Of a DNA stretch of 48,634 nt, positions 1-8,667 are shown one piece after another (position 1 is the first letter of the stretch; every line of letters begins with the position of its first letter). The position numbers were made by a program, and so were the translations under genes. Under the pieces are notes generated by a model. It was given only the letters and a program-made list of their open reading frames with translations. It was not told the origin of the DNA and did no database searches. The stretch lies in NCBI RefSeq assembly GCF_016429005.1, contig NZ_JAELTV010000009.1:1-48634 (forward strand), written 5' to 3'. The stretch comes from Pedobacter sp. ASV19 (GTDB taxonomy: Bacteria; Bacteroidota; Bacteroidia; Sphingobacteriales; Sphingobacteriaceae).

Positions 1-117
<117 letters not shown>

Positions 118-118
118 G

Positions 119-1126
119 GCCCGGTATTTTAAAATGGGTTTCAGAAGAGATGAAGAAACCTTAAAGCATGTGGAGGGTATTTTTGAACGGTTTAAACGGC
201 CTATGCTGGAAGTGAACAGAAAACAGGCGGATGTTCCGGATGGCTGTACAGTGATCAAAAATAAAAACGGAACTGCACCTTGTATGTGGTTTGAAGATCA
301 TGGAGACATATTTTTGTCTATGCCTGGTGTACCTTTTGAGATGATGTACTTAATGGAGGATGAAATCCTTCCCAGGTTAAAGAAATCGTTTAAATTACCG
401 GTAATTTACCACAAAACAATTTTAACCGCCAATATAGGAGAGTCTTTTCTTGCGCAGGAAATAGAAGAAATAGAGGATAGCCTTCCAGCGGCAATTAAGC
501 TGGCCTATTTGCCCAGACTAGGGCAGGTTCGTTTAAGACTTAGTGCTTCGGGAGAAAATGAACTGGCTTTAAAACACGAGGTTGATCATTATGCTGATCT
601 GATTATACAAAAAGTTAAGCCTTTTGTTGTTATTGATGAGGATGTACCCTTGGAAAAAGCTTTGCTTGATCTTATGGAGGCTAAGAAACTTACCTTATCC
701 ACAGCAGAAAGTTGCACTGGTGGTTATATTGCTCATCTGATTACACAGCATCCTGGCTGTTCAAAGGTATATGAGGGTGGAGCGGTTACCTATTCTTATG
801 AATTAAAGGAATCTGTTTTAGGGGTTCAGAAAACGACCTTGAATGATTTCGGGGCAGTGAGTGAGCAGACTGTAAAAGAAATGGCTGAAGGAGCTGTAAA
901 ACACTTTAAAACAGATTATGCTGTTGCTGTAAGTGGCATAGCGGGTCCCGATGGCGGTACACCCGATAAACCAGTCGGTACCGTATGGATTGCAGTGGCA
1001 AGTAAGAATGGTGCAGAGGCTAAAGTTTTTAATTTTGGAAATAAACGCGCGCAAAATATAGAGCGGTCTGCCATTGCAGCATTGAATATGCTGTTCACTC
1101 GGGTAAAGGCAGAATCTTCCAAATAA
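119..1126 (+). CDS. cinA: CinA family protein, C-terminal NMN amidohydrolase domain (5' partial)
   Basis: The C-terminal ~335 residues of a CinA protein (usual length about 410-420). The visible part holds the end of the N-terminal MoaB/MogA-like (COG1058) domain, with the family stretch DGCTVIKNKNGTAPCMW and MPGVPFEM, and then the complete PncC-type domain from about base 650 to the stop, with its signature STAESCTGG and the SGIAGPDGGTPDKPVGTVW loop. PncC domains deamidate nicotinamide mononucleotide to nicotinate mononucleotide in pyridine nucleotide recycling; the N-terminal domain is linked to ADP-ribose pyrophosphatase activity in some CinA proteins (family knowledge). The start is missing because the contig begins inside the gene: the open frame continues upstream only into adapter sequence. 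Roughly 80 N-terminal residues are absent. A 123-bp gap separates it from the downstream E2 gene. Confidence 0.95.
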   Translation, partial: ARYFKMGFRRDEETLKHVEGIFERFKRPMLEVNRKQADVPDGCTVIKNKNGTAPCMWFEDHGDIFLSMPGVPFEMMYLMEDEILPRLKKSFKLPVIYHKTILTANIGESFLAQEIEEIEDSLPAAIKLAYLPRLGQVRLRLSASGENELALKHEVDHYADLIIQKVKPFVVIDEDVPLEKALLDLMEAKKLTLSTAESCTGGYIAHLITQHPGCSKVYEGGAVTYSYELKESVLGVQKTTLNDFGAVSEQTVKEMAEGAVKHFKTDYAVAVSGIAGPDGGTPDKPVGTVWIAVASKNGAEAKVFNFGNKRAQNIERSAIAALNMLFTRVKAESSK

Positions 1127-1204
1127 AAGTCTGCAATAGGTCTGATTTGTAGAATAAATGAGATTGAATTCAAAGTTAACTATCATTAAGTGTTCAAAAA
1201 GATT

Positions 1205-1212
1205 TACTTTTG
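1205..1212 (+). promoter_or_regulatory. Candidate -7 box (TACTTTTG) for the E2 gene
   Basis: TACTTTTG matches the Bacteroidota -7 consensus TAnnTTTG and lies 37 bp upstream of the E2 start codon. No clear TTTG element is seen at the expected -33 spacing, so this is a partial match only. Confidence 0.45.
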
Positions 1213-1249
1213 CAGCGGATACCGAATTTTAAATTTACTGTAAACCAAA

Positions 1250-2575
1250 ATGGCTCAATACGAATTACTGTTACCCAAAATGGGGGAGAGCGTTGCAGAA
1301 GCAACCATTATTAAATGGGTTAAACAACCCGGTGATATGATACAGCTGGATGACACAATATTGGAAATTGCTACTGATAAAGTAGATTCAGAGGTACCGT
1401 CGCCAGTTGCAGGTAAACTGGTTAAACAGTTATTTAAGGAGGATGAGGTTGTACAGGTGGGCGCAGTTATTGCTATTATTGAAACCGATGCTGCCGCAGT
1501 TTCTTCTTCGCCAGTAGAGGAAAAAATCGCAGAAGATACGCTGGAAGAGATTATAGAGAATATTCCAGGAACAGAACAATTGCCATCTGCAACTGCGGTT
1601 GTTGATTATCAAAGTTCTGATCGTTTTTATTCTCCTCTTGTGAAGAGCATAGCCTCGCAGGAAAACATTAGCCTGGATGAATTAAATACAATTAAAGGCA
1701 GCGGTGCTGACGGGCGTTTAACCAAAGATGACTTGTTGAACTATATTCAAGCCAGTAGAGGAGGCATACAACACCAGGCTTCTGCGCCAGCAGCTCCTTC
1801 ATCAAAAACTGAAGTTACACCTGCGGTTACAGCGCCTAAACCTGCACCTGTGAATAGTGTGAGTGGTGGCGACGAGATTCTGGAAATGGACAGGATGCGC
1901 AAACTTATTGCTGAACATATGGTGATGAGTAAACAAACTTCACCTCATGTTACTTCCTTTGTGGAGGCGGATGTGACCAATATGGTGCTCTGGAGAGAAA
2001 AAGTGAAAAAGAATTTTGAAAAACGAGAGAACGAAAAGATCACTTTTACGCCAATCTTTGTAGAAGCTGTAGCTAAAGCAATTAAAGATTTTCCAATGAT
2101 CAATGTAACCGTTAACGGAAATCAGATCATTAAAAAAAGAGATATTAATATTGGAATGGCGGCTGCTCTTCCAAGTGGTAACCTTATCGTTCCTGTGATC
2201 AAAAATGCAGATCAGCTGAACCTGGTTGGATTGACTAAATCTGTCAATGATTTGGCCAATCGTGCGCGTATTTCAAAACTGAAACCAGATGAAACTCAAA
2301 ATGGAACATTTACCTTAACCAATGTAGGTTCGTTTGGTAATGTAATGGGCACACCAATTATTAACCAACCTCAGGTTGCAATATTGGCCGTTGGTGCGAT
2401 CAAAAAGAAACCAGCTGTACTGGAAACAGAATTTGGCGATGTGATTGCGATCCGTCATATGATGTTCTTATCCTTATCCTATGATCATAGAGTTGTAGAT
2501 GGTGCATTAGGGGGCTCATTTGTTAGACGCGTTGCTGATTACCTGGAAAACTGGGATGTGAATCGTGAAATATAA
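1250..2575 (+). CDS. Dihydrolipoamide acyltransferase (E2) of a 2-oxo acid dehydrogenase complex
   Basis: 441-residue E2 core enzyme, which moves an acyl group from its lipoyl arm to CoA. Domains in order: an N-terminal lipoyl domain (residues 1-78) with lipoylation site Lys44 in ATDKVDSE; an acidic and then Ala/Pro-rich linker; a peripheral subunit-binding domain at about 125-168 (YSPLVKSIA...GADGRLTKDDLLNYI); a second Ala/Pro linker; and the catalytic domain from about 205 to the end with the active-site motif DHRVVDG. One lipoyl domain and the overall length fit either a branched-chain keto acid or a pyruvate/2-oxoglutarate E2. No E1 or E3 gene lies nearby, so substrate cannot be settled; branched-chain type is a slight preference. 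It is followed directly by a strong terminator, so it appears to be transcribed alone. Confidence 0.93.
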   Translation: MAQYELLLPKMGESVAEATIIKWVKQPGDMIQLDDTILEIATDKVDSEVPSPVAGKLVKQLFKEDEVVQVGAVIAIIETDAAAVSSSPVEEKIAEDTLEEIIENIPGTEQLPSATAVVDYQSSDRFYSPLVKSIASQENISLDELNTIKGSGADGRLTKDDLLNYIQASRGGIQHQASAPAAPSSKTEVTPAVTAPKPAPVNSVSGGDEILEMDRMRKLIAEHMVMSKQTSPHVTSFVEADVTNMVLWREKVKKNFEKRENEKITFTPIFVEAVAKAIKDFPMINVTVNGNQIIKKRDINIGMAAALPSGNLIVPVIKNADQLNLVGLTKSVNDLANRARISKLKPDETQNGTFTLTNVGSFGNVMGTPIINQPQVAILAVGAIKKKPAVLETEFGDVIAIRHMMFLSLSYDHRVVDGALGGSFVRRVADYLENWDVNREI

Positions 2576-2592
2576 GAAATATCAATAATCAG

Positions 2593-2626
2593 AAAGGCCC
2601 TTCACACTCGTGAAGGGCCTTTTTTT
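2593..2626 (+). terminator. Intrinsic terminator after the E2 gene
   Basis: Perfect 13-bp stem (2593-2605 with 2610-2622, core AGGCCCTTCAC/GTGAAGGGCCT), 4-base loop ACTC, followed by a T run to 2626. It lies between convergent genes; the minus-strand side has only a short broken T run after the stem, so it mainly serves the plus-strand E2 gene. Confidence 0.93.
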
Positions 2627-2656
2627 ATCAAAACAAAAACTAAAAATGTAATTAAC

Positions 2657-3898
2657 TTAATGCACAGCGGCTTCTTCTTCAGCAACAGCCTTGATTTGCT
2701 GCTCTGTATAGTTGTACTTTCCTGTATGTGCGATAAAGATGTCTTTTTGTTGCAGCAATTCTCTGTTTGCCAGTAAATCTTTCAGGCTCACACTTCCGAT
2801 GACATATTTATAATCCTCGCGTGAGAAACGTTCCACAATATTTTCGATTTTCAGCTTTTCAATAGTGTATTCATGTACATAACGGATATAGACTTCAATA
2901 TTTACATTATCGGTGTGGCTTAAACCATTGTGCTGGTTATACTTTTTATATTCGTACTTATAGCCATAACGTAAAGCTGCAATATCGGACAAGACTGCGG
3001 CACCGGTAGGATGACCACCTGCCCCTTTACCAAAAAAGAATTGTTTATCTGCAAATGCCGCTTGTACAGTTACTCCGTTGTATTCATTCTCTACGTTAAA
3101 CAGGAAATCGTCAGACTTTACAAATTTTGGCAATACATAAGTTATGATTTGACGTGTGCTGATCTTTCTTGCAGTAGGGACTAATTTTATTTTGAAATTC
3201 TTTTCCCTTGCGTAATTAATATCATTGGCAGAAAGGTGCTGAATACCTACGTTTAATATTTTATCCGGATCAATGAACAAGCCATAAGCATGTGCTGTGG
3301 CAATAGCCAGTTTAAACTTAGGATCATAACCTCCTACGTCCAGAATTGGATCAGTTTCAGCAAAACCAAGATCCTGCGCTTGCTTTAAAGCAACATTGTA
3401 ATCCAATCCTTCATTAAAGATCTTGGATAGAATATAGTTAGATGAGCCATTGAAAATACCACTGATGCCATGTAGTAATTCATTGTCATAATATTCTTCC
3501 AGGTTTCTGATGATTGGGATACTTCCGCATACAGCACCTTCATACAACAAAGATGCTCCGTATTTTTCCTGTAGTTCAACCAATTCTGCCAGGTTATTGG
3601 CAATCATTTTTTTATTAGCTGAAACTACATGTTTTCCAGAGGTTAATGCTCTTTTTACAATATTGAAAGCAACTTCTGCATCATCAATTAATTCAACTAT
3701 AGTATTGATTTCCGGATTGTCCAGTAATTCATTGTGGTCTGTTGTAAACAGGCGGGCATCCAGATTCCTTTTTTTGTCCGGGTTTTTAATGGCAATCTTT
3801 ATAATTTCCAGATTAAGGTCTTGTCCTTTAATAATGTCGTGCAGTCCCTGTCCAACCACTCCAAAACCAAATAATCCAATTTTAAGCTTCTTACTCAT
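2657..3898 (-). CDS. hom: Homoserine dehydrogenase
   Basis: 413-residue monofunctional homoserine dehydrogenase, reducing aspartate semialdehyde to homoserine for methionine and threonine synthesis. The N-terminal Rossmann fold has the nucleotide-binding loop GLFGFGVVGQG at about residues 8-18. The family region SGKHVVSANKKMIA and the substrate/catalytic segment (GIFNGSSNYIL, then ETDPILDVGGYDPKFKLAI) are present. The last ~100 residues, including NIEVYIRYVHEYT, look like a short ACT-type regulatory tail rather than an aspartokinase fusion. The ATG directly abuts the TAG of the upstream metX (TAGATG), a sign of translational coupling. It is the last gene of the riboswitch-controlled metY-metX-hom operon, so homoserine production is tied to SAM level here. 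Confidence 0.95.
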   Translation of the reverse strand: MSKKLKIGLFGFGVVGQGLHDIIKGQDLNLEIIKIAIKNPDKKRNLDARLFTTDHNELLDNPEINTIVELIDDAEVAFNIVKRALTSGKHVVSANKKMIANNLAELVELQEKYGASLLYEGAVCGSIPIIRNLEEYYDNELLHGISGIFNGSSNYILSKIFNEGLDYNVALKQAQDLGFAETDPILDVGGYDPKFKLAIATAHAYGLFIDPDKILNVGIQHLSANDINYAREKNFKIKLVPTARKISTRQIITYVLPKFVKSDDFLFNVENEYNGVTVQAAFADKQFFFGKGAGGHPTGAAVLSDIAALRYGYKYEYKKYNQHNGLSHTDNVNIEVYIRYVHEYTIEKLKIENIVERFSREDYKYVIGSVSLKDLLANRELLQQKDIFIAHTGKYNYTEQQIKAVAEEEAAVH

Positions 3899-4957
3899 CT
3901 ATGCTGTTTTATGTAGTTTAATTATTTTTTTATTTATACTTTCCTTTAAAAAATTGCCGATAACATTTGTTAAAGTATCGGTCTCTATTAAAAAGCCATC
4001 ATGGCCATATGCTGAATTAATGCTGTGAAATTCTGCTCCTTTAATATGATCACCAAGGAATTTCTGTTCATTGAGCGGAAACAATACATCATTTTCCACA
4101 CCAATAACCAATGTGTTTGCCTTTACATCGTTTAAGGCGTCGGCAATGCTCTTTCTGCCACGGCCAACATTATGGCTGTCCATGGCTTTGCTCAGGTACC
4201 AGTAACTATAGGCATTGAAACGTTTACAAAGTTTTTCTCCCTGATAGTTTTGGTAAGAGGAAGCCCTGAAACCAGTTGTTTTGTCATTTACGCTTTCCAA
4301 TTGAGTAGAAGCGTAGGCATCATAAGTCCTGTAAGATAATAAAGCAATACTTCTTGCTACTTTGAGGCCTTTTAGTCCACCTTCTGGCTGTTGTGCGTAA
4401 AAAGTACGGTCTGCACTAATGGCCAGGCGCTGACTTTCATTAAAGGCGATTCCCCATGGTGAATGTACGGCATTGGTGGCTACCAGGATCAGGTTTTCTA
4501 TTTTATTAGGTTCTGAAATTGCCCACTCCAATGCTTGCTGTCCACCCAATGAACCACCAATCAGTACTTTCAGTTCATGAATTCCCAAATGATCAGCCAG
4601 AAGCTGGTGAGCTTTTACGAAATCCCGTATGGTAAATTCCGGAAATGCCAGATAATAGGGCAGGCCGGTTGCAGGGTTGGTACTTAAAGGGTTGGTAGTG
4701 CCGTAATGAGAGCCGATTACATTTGCACAAACAATAAAGTGTTCTTCAGGATTAAACAGTGCATTACTTCCAAATAAACCCTTCCACCAGTCCAGCACAT
4801 CTGCATTCGCAGTAAGGGCATGGCAAGCCCAGATCACGTTATCTTTCTTCGCATTTAATTTGCCATAAGTATGATAGGCGATCTGTAAACCGCGGAGCTT
4901 TTTACCACTCTCCAGTTTAAAAAGCTTTGTATAATTATAGGTGTTCGTTGTACTCAT
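3899..4957 (-). CDS. metX: Homoserine O-acetyltransferase
   Basis: 352-residue alpha/beta-hydrolase-fold acyltransferase that makes O-acetylhomoserine from homoserine and acetyl-CoA. The nucleophile elbow is GGSLGGQQALEW (Ser in GGSLGG); the acid is in VENDVLFP and the catalytic His in YGHDGF near the C-terminus. The LDWWKGLFG and FIVCANVIGS segments are typical of the family. I placed the start at the ATG at 4957 (MSTTNTYNY). The frame stays open upstream to 5038, but that extension overlaps the end of metY, has no family similarity and is not needed. Substrate choice (acetyl rather than succinyl) is inferred from the adjacent O-acetylhomoserine sulfhydrylase. It sits between metY (31-bp gap) and hom (no gap). 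Confidence 0.95.
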   Translation of the reverse strand: MSTTNTYNYTKLFKLESGKKLRGLQIAYHTYGKLNAKKDNVIWACHALTANADVLDWWKGLFGSNALFNPEEHFIVCANVIGSHYGTTNPLSTNPATGLPYYLAFPEFTIRDFVKAHQLLADHLGIHELKVLIGGSLGGQQALEWAISEPNKIENLILVATNAVHSPWGIAFNESQRLAISADRTFYAQQPEGGLKGLKVARSIALLSYRTYDAYASTQLESVNDKTTGFRASSYQNYQGEKLCKRFNAYSYWYLSKAMDSHNVGRGRKSIADALNDVKANTLVIGVENDVLFPLNEQKFLGDHIKGAEFHSINSAYGHDGFLIETDTLTNVIGNFLKESINKKIIKLHKTA

Positions 4958-4988
4958 CTTGTTTTGTTTGTTGATTTTAAGCAGGGTA

Positions 4989-6299
<1,311 letters not shown>

Positions 6300-6334
6300 T
6301 TAAGTTAAGTGTATGGCTATTGTTTGTTGAACAG

Positions 6335-6419
6335 ACTTTAGGAATTTCTAAAGTACAGGATTAAAGCGTACCTTCTGTTGGAAGGCCTTCCGGATTTGAT
6401 AGAGCTACAAAAAGGAAGA
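6335..6419 (-). promoter_or_regulatory. Competing hairpins between the Cys-rich ORF and metY (attenuator-like)
   Basis: Read on the minus strand, four alternating segments follow the small ORF: TCTTCC (6419-6414), GGAAGG (6391-6386), CCTTCC (6385-6380) and AGAAGG (6376-6371). Segments 1:2 and 3:4 can pair, or 2:3 can pair as the 12-base palindrome GGAAGGCCTTCC, but not both at once. This is the logic of a leader-peptide attenuator. A further 7-bp hairpin (ACTTTAG/CTAAAGT, 6354-6335) follows before the metY start. None is followed by a good U run, so if it regulates, translation control or Rho-dependent termination is more likely than simple intrinsic termination (inference). Confidence 0.45.
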
Positions 6420-6429
6420 TTTTTTGATT

Positions 6430-6567
6430 CTAGTATATGCAGCAGCACATACAAATAGCAGGCATTGAATTACAACAAATAGAAGCTCTGTTTGAATTTA
6501 CTTCAACAGTTGGATTGGGAGACTTCTGATATTCGCTATTGCGGATTTTAATGTTGTTAATGTTCAT
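6430..6567 (-). CDS. Small Cys/Met-rich ORF, candidate leader peptide of the metY-metX-hom operon
   Basis: An ATG-to-TAG frame of 45 codons in the leader between the SAM riboswitch and metY. It begins MNINNIKIRNSEYQKS and ends ASICCNSMPAICMCCCIY, so six Cys and two internal Met fall in the last 15 residues, including one CCC run. Such a cluster is very unlikely by chance in A/T-rich leader DNA. Its place, same strand, between riboswitch and a sulfur amino acid operon, suggests a ribosome that stalls when charged Cys-tRNA or Met-tRNA is short. Cys-rich attenuator ORFs are known before cysteine genes in mycobacteria; I know of no description in this setting. An alternative is a small metal-binding or redox peptide with a function of its own. 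The start is preceded by A-rich sequence (TTTGAACTAAG). Confidence 0.6.
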   Translation of the reverse strand: MNINNIKIRNSEYQKSPNPTVEVNSNRASICCNSMPAICMCCCIY

Positions 6568-6591
6568 CTTAGTTCAAATTTATCTTTCCAT

Positions 6592-6607
6592 GATAACACC
6601 TGTTATC
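6592..6607 (-). promoter_or_regulatory. Hairpin that competes with riboswitch helix P1
   Basis: GATAACA-GG-TGTTATC forms a 7-bp hairpin, extendable by CCA/TGG with one bulged base. Its left arm is the 3' strand of riboswitch helix P1. Ligand-bound P1 and this hairpin should therefore exclude each other, making it the likely start of the expression platform. There is no U run after it, and the Cys-rich ORF starts about 25 nt downstream. Confidence 0.5.
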
Positions 6608-6695
6608 TGGTCAGGAATTGGCACCTTCTTCCATTAGGTAGGGTTGCCAGTGGGTCAGGGAGCCTGTCTCTCGCCACTTCTTTATAAATCAAACC
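6601..6695 (-). promoter_or_regulatory. SAM-I (S-box) riboswitch
   Basis: On the minus strand the conserved S-box core is plain: the 5' side AGAAGTGGCGAGAGACAGG, the P2 pairs GTGG/CCAC and CAGG/CCTG, the invariant CTGGCAACC, a P3 arm with CCTACC..AATGGAAG, and the J3/4-P4 motif GGTGCCAATTCCTGA, closing with AGATAA for P1. These are the SAM-binding and kink-turn elements of the SAM-I class (Rfam SAM family, from knowledge). It lies between a good promoter (6744-6773) and the metY-metX-hom genes, with metB upstream and outside its control. Binding of S-adenosylmethionine should lower expression of the three genes. Outer boundaries are approximate because P1 is short and AT-rich here. Confidence 0.93.
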
Positions 6696-6743
6696 TTCAC
6701 TTATAGAGGTATTGACTTTGTCAGCTATTCGCTGATTATGCGT

Positions 6744-6773
6744 CAAATGTAGTAATAAAAAATTACATGCAAA
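6744..6773 (-). promoter_or_regulatory. Promoter of the riboswitch-metY-metX-hom transcript
   Basis: On the minus strand TTTG (6773-6770) is followed after 18 nt by TACATTTG (6751-6744), matching the Bacteroidota -33/-7 consensus. The predicted start near 6738 gives an RNA whose first ~50 nt precede the SAM riboswitch. Confidence 0.8.
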
Positions 6774-6857
6774 ATAAAATTCTGAAAATTTTATAAATAA
6801 TGCCGGTATATACAATTAAATTAGGTTAATATTAAATAGGCAACTTAATATTATTCC

Positions 6858-7973
6858 TTAGGCCAGTGCCTGTTCTAAATCTGCGATTAAATCATCAATA
6901 TGTTCGAGCCCTGCAGAGATGCGCACCAGGTTTTGTGGCGTCTTGGTGTCCGGACCTTCTACAGAAGCCCGGTGCTCAATTAAACTCTCTACACCACCTA
7001 AACTTGTGGCCTGAGCAAATAACCTGACTTTATTAACCATAGCTCTGGCTTGTTCTGCTCCTCCTTTTACCAGAATAGAGAGCATGCCCCCAAAAGCACT
7101 CATTTGTTTGCTGGCAATTTTGTGATCCGGGTGCGAGGAAAGACCAGGATAATAGATAGCTTCAACATTTGGATGTTTTTCCAGAAATCTGGCCAATGCC
7201 AGGCCATTGGACGAATGACCCTGCATACGATACGCCAGAGTTTTAAGACTTCTGAGTAGGAGGAAGCAATCAAATGGCGAGGGAACCGCACCACCTATTT
7301 GCTGAATATTTCTAATCTTTTCCCAAAATGCATCTTTTTTTGCAGTGATTAAGGCTCCACCCAGAACATCACTGTGTCCGCCAATATATTTTGTAGTGGA
7401 ATGCATCACCAGATCAGCGCCAAGTAACAGTGGGTTTTGCAGAGAAGGAGATGCAAAGGTACTGTCGCAGGCAAAAATTAGCCCATGCTTTGTTGAAATC
7501 TCAGCAAGGACCGAAATATCTGTAATTTTAAGCAGGGGATTAGAAGGTGTTTCTGCCCAGATCAATACAGTATTTGGTTTTATATAGGCTTCAATCTGTG
7601 CTGTGTCTGTCAGATCGATAAAATCAAAGGTCAAAGTGTCTGCAAAAATGGACTGTAACTGTTTCTTAAAACCCCAGTACATATCATCAGGTGCAATAAT
7701 GTGGCTTCCAGGCTTTAAAGCCTGGAAAACGGCCATCCCAGCTGTATTTCCAGAAGAAAATGTACATGTATCCTGACCTTTTTCCAATTCAGTAAGCACT
7801 TTTTCCAGTGCATTTCTGTTCGGATTACTAACACGACTGTACATATGACCGCCTGGATAATTCCCGTGCTCATCCCGAAGAAAGGTTGTAGACAAGCTGA
7901 TCGGAGAAGTAACATCGCCAGTCGCGCTTTTTATGAGGTTTCCACTATGTATGGCCAGGGTTTCAGGTTTCAT
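6858..7973 (-). CDS. metB: Cystathionine gamma-synthase/beta-lyase family PLP enzyme
   Basis: 371-residue trans-sulfuration enzyme of the Cys/Met metabolism PLP family. The PLP Lys is in MHSTTKYIGGHSD (about residue 195); the cofactor Asp is in LIFACDSTFASP; the N-terminal TLAIHSGN and the phosphate-binding SSGNTAGM segment are typical. The length fits cystathionine gamma-synthase, gamma-lyase or beta-lyase, which cannot be told apart reliably by eye, so metB is a best guess. It is upstream of the SAM riboswitch on the same strand and is thus not controlled by it unless by read-through. It has its own candidate -7 box. Together with metY it gives two routes to homocysteine, through cystathionine or by direct sulfhydrylation. 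Confidence 0.88.
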   Translation of the reverse strand: MKPETLAIHSGNLIKSATGDVTSPISLSTTFLRDEHGNYPGGHMYSRVSNPNRNALEKVLTELEKGQDTCTFSSGNTAGMAVFQALKPGSHIIAPDDMYWGFKKQLQSIFADTLTFDFIDLTDTAQIEAYIKPNTVLIWAETPSNPLLKITDISVLAEISTKHGLIFACDSTFASPSLQNPLLLGADLVMHSTTKYIGGHSDVLGGALITAKKDAFWEKIRNIQQIGGAVPSPFDCFLLLRSLKTLAYRMQGHSSNGLALARFLEKHPNVEAIYYPGLSSHPDHKIASKQMSAFGGMLSILVKGGAEQARAMVNKVRLFAQATSLGGVESLIEHRASVEGPDTKTPQNLVRISAGLEHIDDLIADLEQALA

Positions 7974-8009
7974 TGTATGAAGAATTTAGGTTGATTCGTA
8001 TAGATACAA

Positions 8010-8017
8010 CAAATTTA
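8010..8017 (-). promoter_or_regulatory. Candidate -7 box (TAAATTTG) for metB
   Basis: TAAATTTG on the minus strand matches TAnnTTTG and lies 36 bp upstream of the metB ATG. No TTTG element is seen at the usual -33 distance. Confidence 0.45.
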
Positions 8018-8084
8018 TAGGATAAAATGAGAACTGCGGTTTTTTTGGCAAGATTTATGCATTGTTCCAATCAAAATAAAGAGC

Positions 8085-8579
8085 ATGAAAAGAATATTAG
8101 TTATAGCAGCCATTTTATGCAGTTCATTAATGGTTTTGCAAAGTTGCTCAACCACCAAAAACAGTTCCGCTTCTGCTAATCTGAAAAGAGGAAACGTAAC
8201 AGGTAACTGGGTATTAAATGATATAACTTTTGAAGGTATTCCATCTATTGCAGTAAGGTCTCTGTTTGATGAGCCTTCTTATAAATGCTTTATTGGAAGT
8301 ACATGGCGTTTAACCAATAGTGGCAATGGAAGTTATTCTTTGCCAGGAGGAAATGAATGTGCAGCGAAGACACAGACCATATTCTGGTCAGTTAGTACTG
8401 GTGATCAGACTTTTCAGTTCAAAAAAATATATGAAGGCGATAAAGCGAAAAATGTGACTTCAGGCTACAGGATGGTACTGGCTTCGACATCAGATAACAA
8501 TTTAGTGATAAAATCACCTATAGAGTATGGAAATACCACCGCTTATGTGGTCATGAATTTCTCTAAGGCAGCAAAATAA
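8085..8579 (+). CDS. Lipocalin-like lipoprotein
   Basis: 164-residue protein with a lipoprotein signal peptide: MKR, a hydrophobic stretch, then the lipobox LQSC with the lipidated Cys at residue 21. The mature part starts with a Ser/Asn-rich linker and then GNVTGNWVLNDITFEG, a pattern typical of the small lipocalin-like beta-barrel lipoproteins common in Bacteroidota; GSTWRLTNSGNGSYSLPGG and FKKIYEGDKAK suggest strands of the same fold. Probable location is the outer membrane or the periplasmic face of the inner membrane. Specific function is unknown. It is flanked by the divergent metB and by a strong terminator, so it is a single-gene unit. Confidence 0.82.
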   Translation: MKRILVIAAILCSSLMVLQSCSTTKNSSASANLKRGNVTGNWVLNDITFEGIPSIAVRSLFDEPSYKCFIGSTWRLTNSGNGSYSLPGGNECAAKTQTIFWSVSTGDQTFQFKKIYEGDKAKNVTSGYRMVLASTSDNNLVIKSPIEYGNTTAYVVMNFSKAAK

Positions 8580-8607
8580 TTTTGGTTAGTATATTTGGTT
8601 TAGGTTG

Positions 8608-8637
8608 AAAAGGGGCTCTGGTTAAGCCCCTTTTTTT
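8608..8637 (+). terminator. Intrinsic terminator after the lipocalin-like gene
   Basis: Stem AAAAGGGGCT (8608-8617) pairs with AGCCCCTTTT (8625-8634) around the loop CTGGTTA, with a seven-T tract at 8631-8637. Confidence 0.92.
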
Positions 8638-8644
8638 GTACCCG

Positions 8645-8652
8645 TAAATTTG
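8645..8652 (+). promoter_or_regulatory. Candidate -7 box (TAAATTTG) for the small unknown gene
   Basis: TAAATTTG matches TAnnTTTG and is 15 bp upstream of the ATG at 8668, which would leave a leader of under 10 nt. It comes directly after the preceding terminator, as expected for a new unit. No clear -33 element. Confidence 0.45.
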
Positions 8653-8667
8653 TCTTACTTTTACGGT

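Noticed and set aside
3510-4028. 172-codon plus-strand frame
   Set aside because: Antisense to hom and metX, both certain genes; no family features.
6603-6815. 70-codon minus-strand frame beside metB
   Set aside because: It runs through the SAM riboswitch and its promoter; the conserved RNA core explains the sequence, and the protein resembles nothing.
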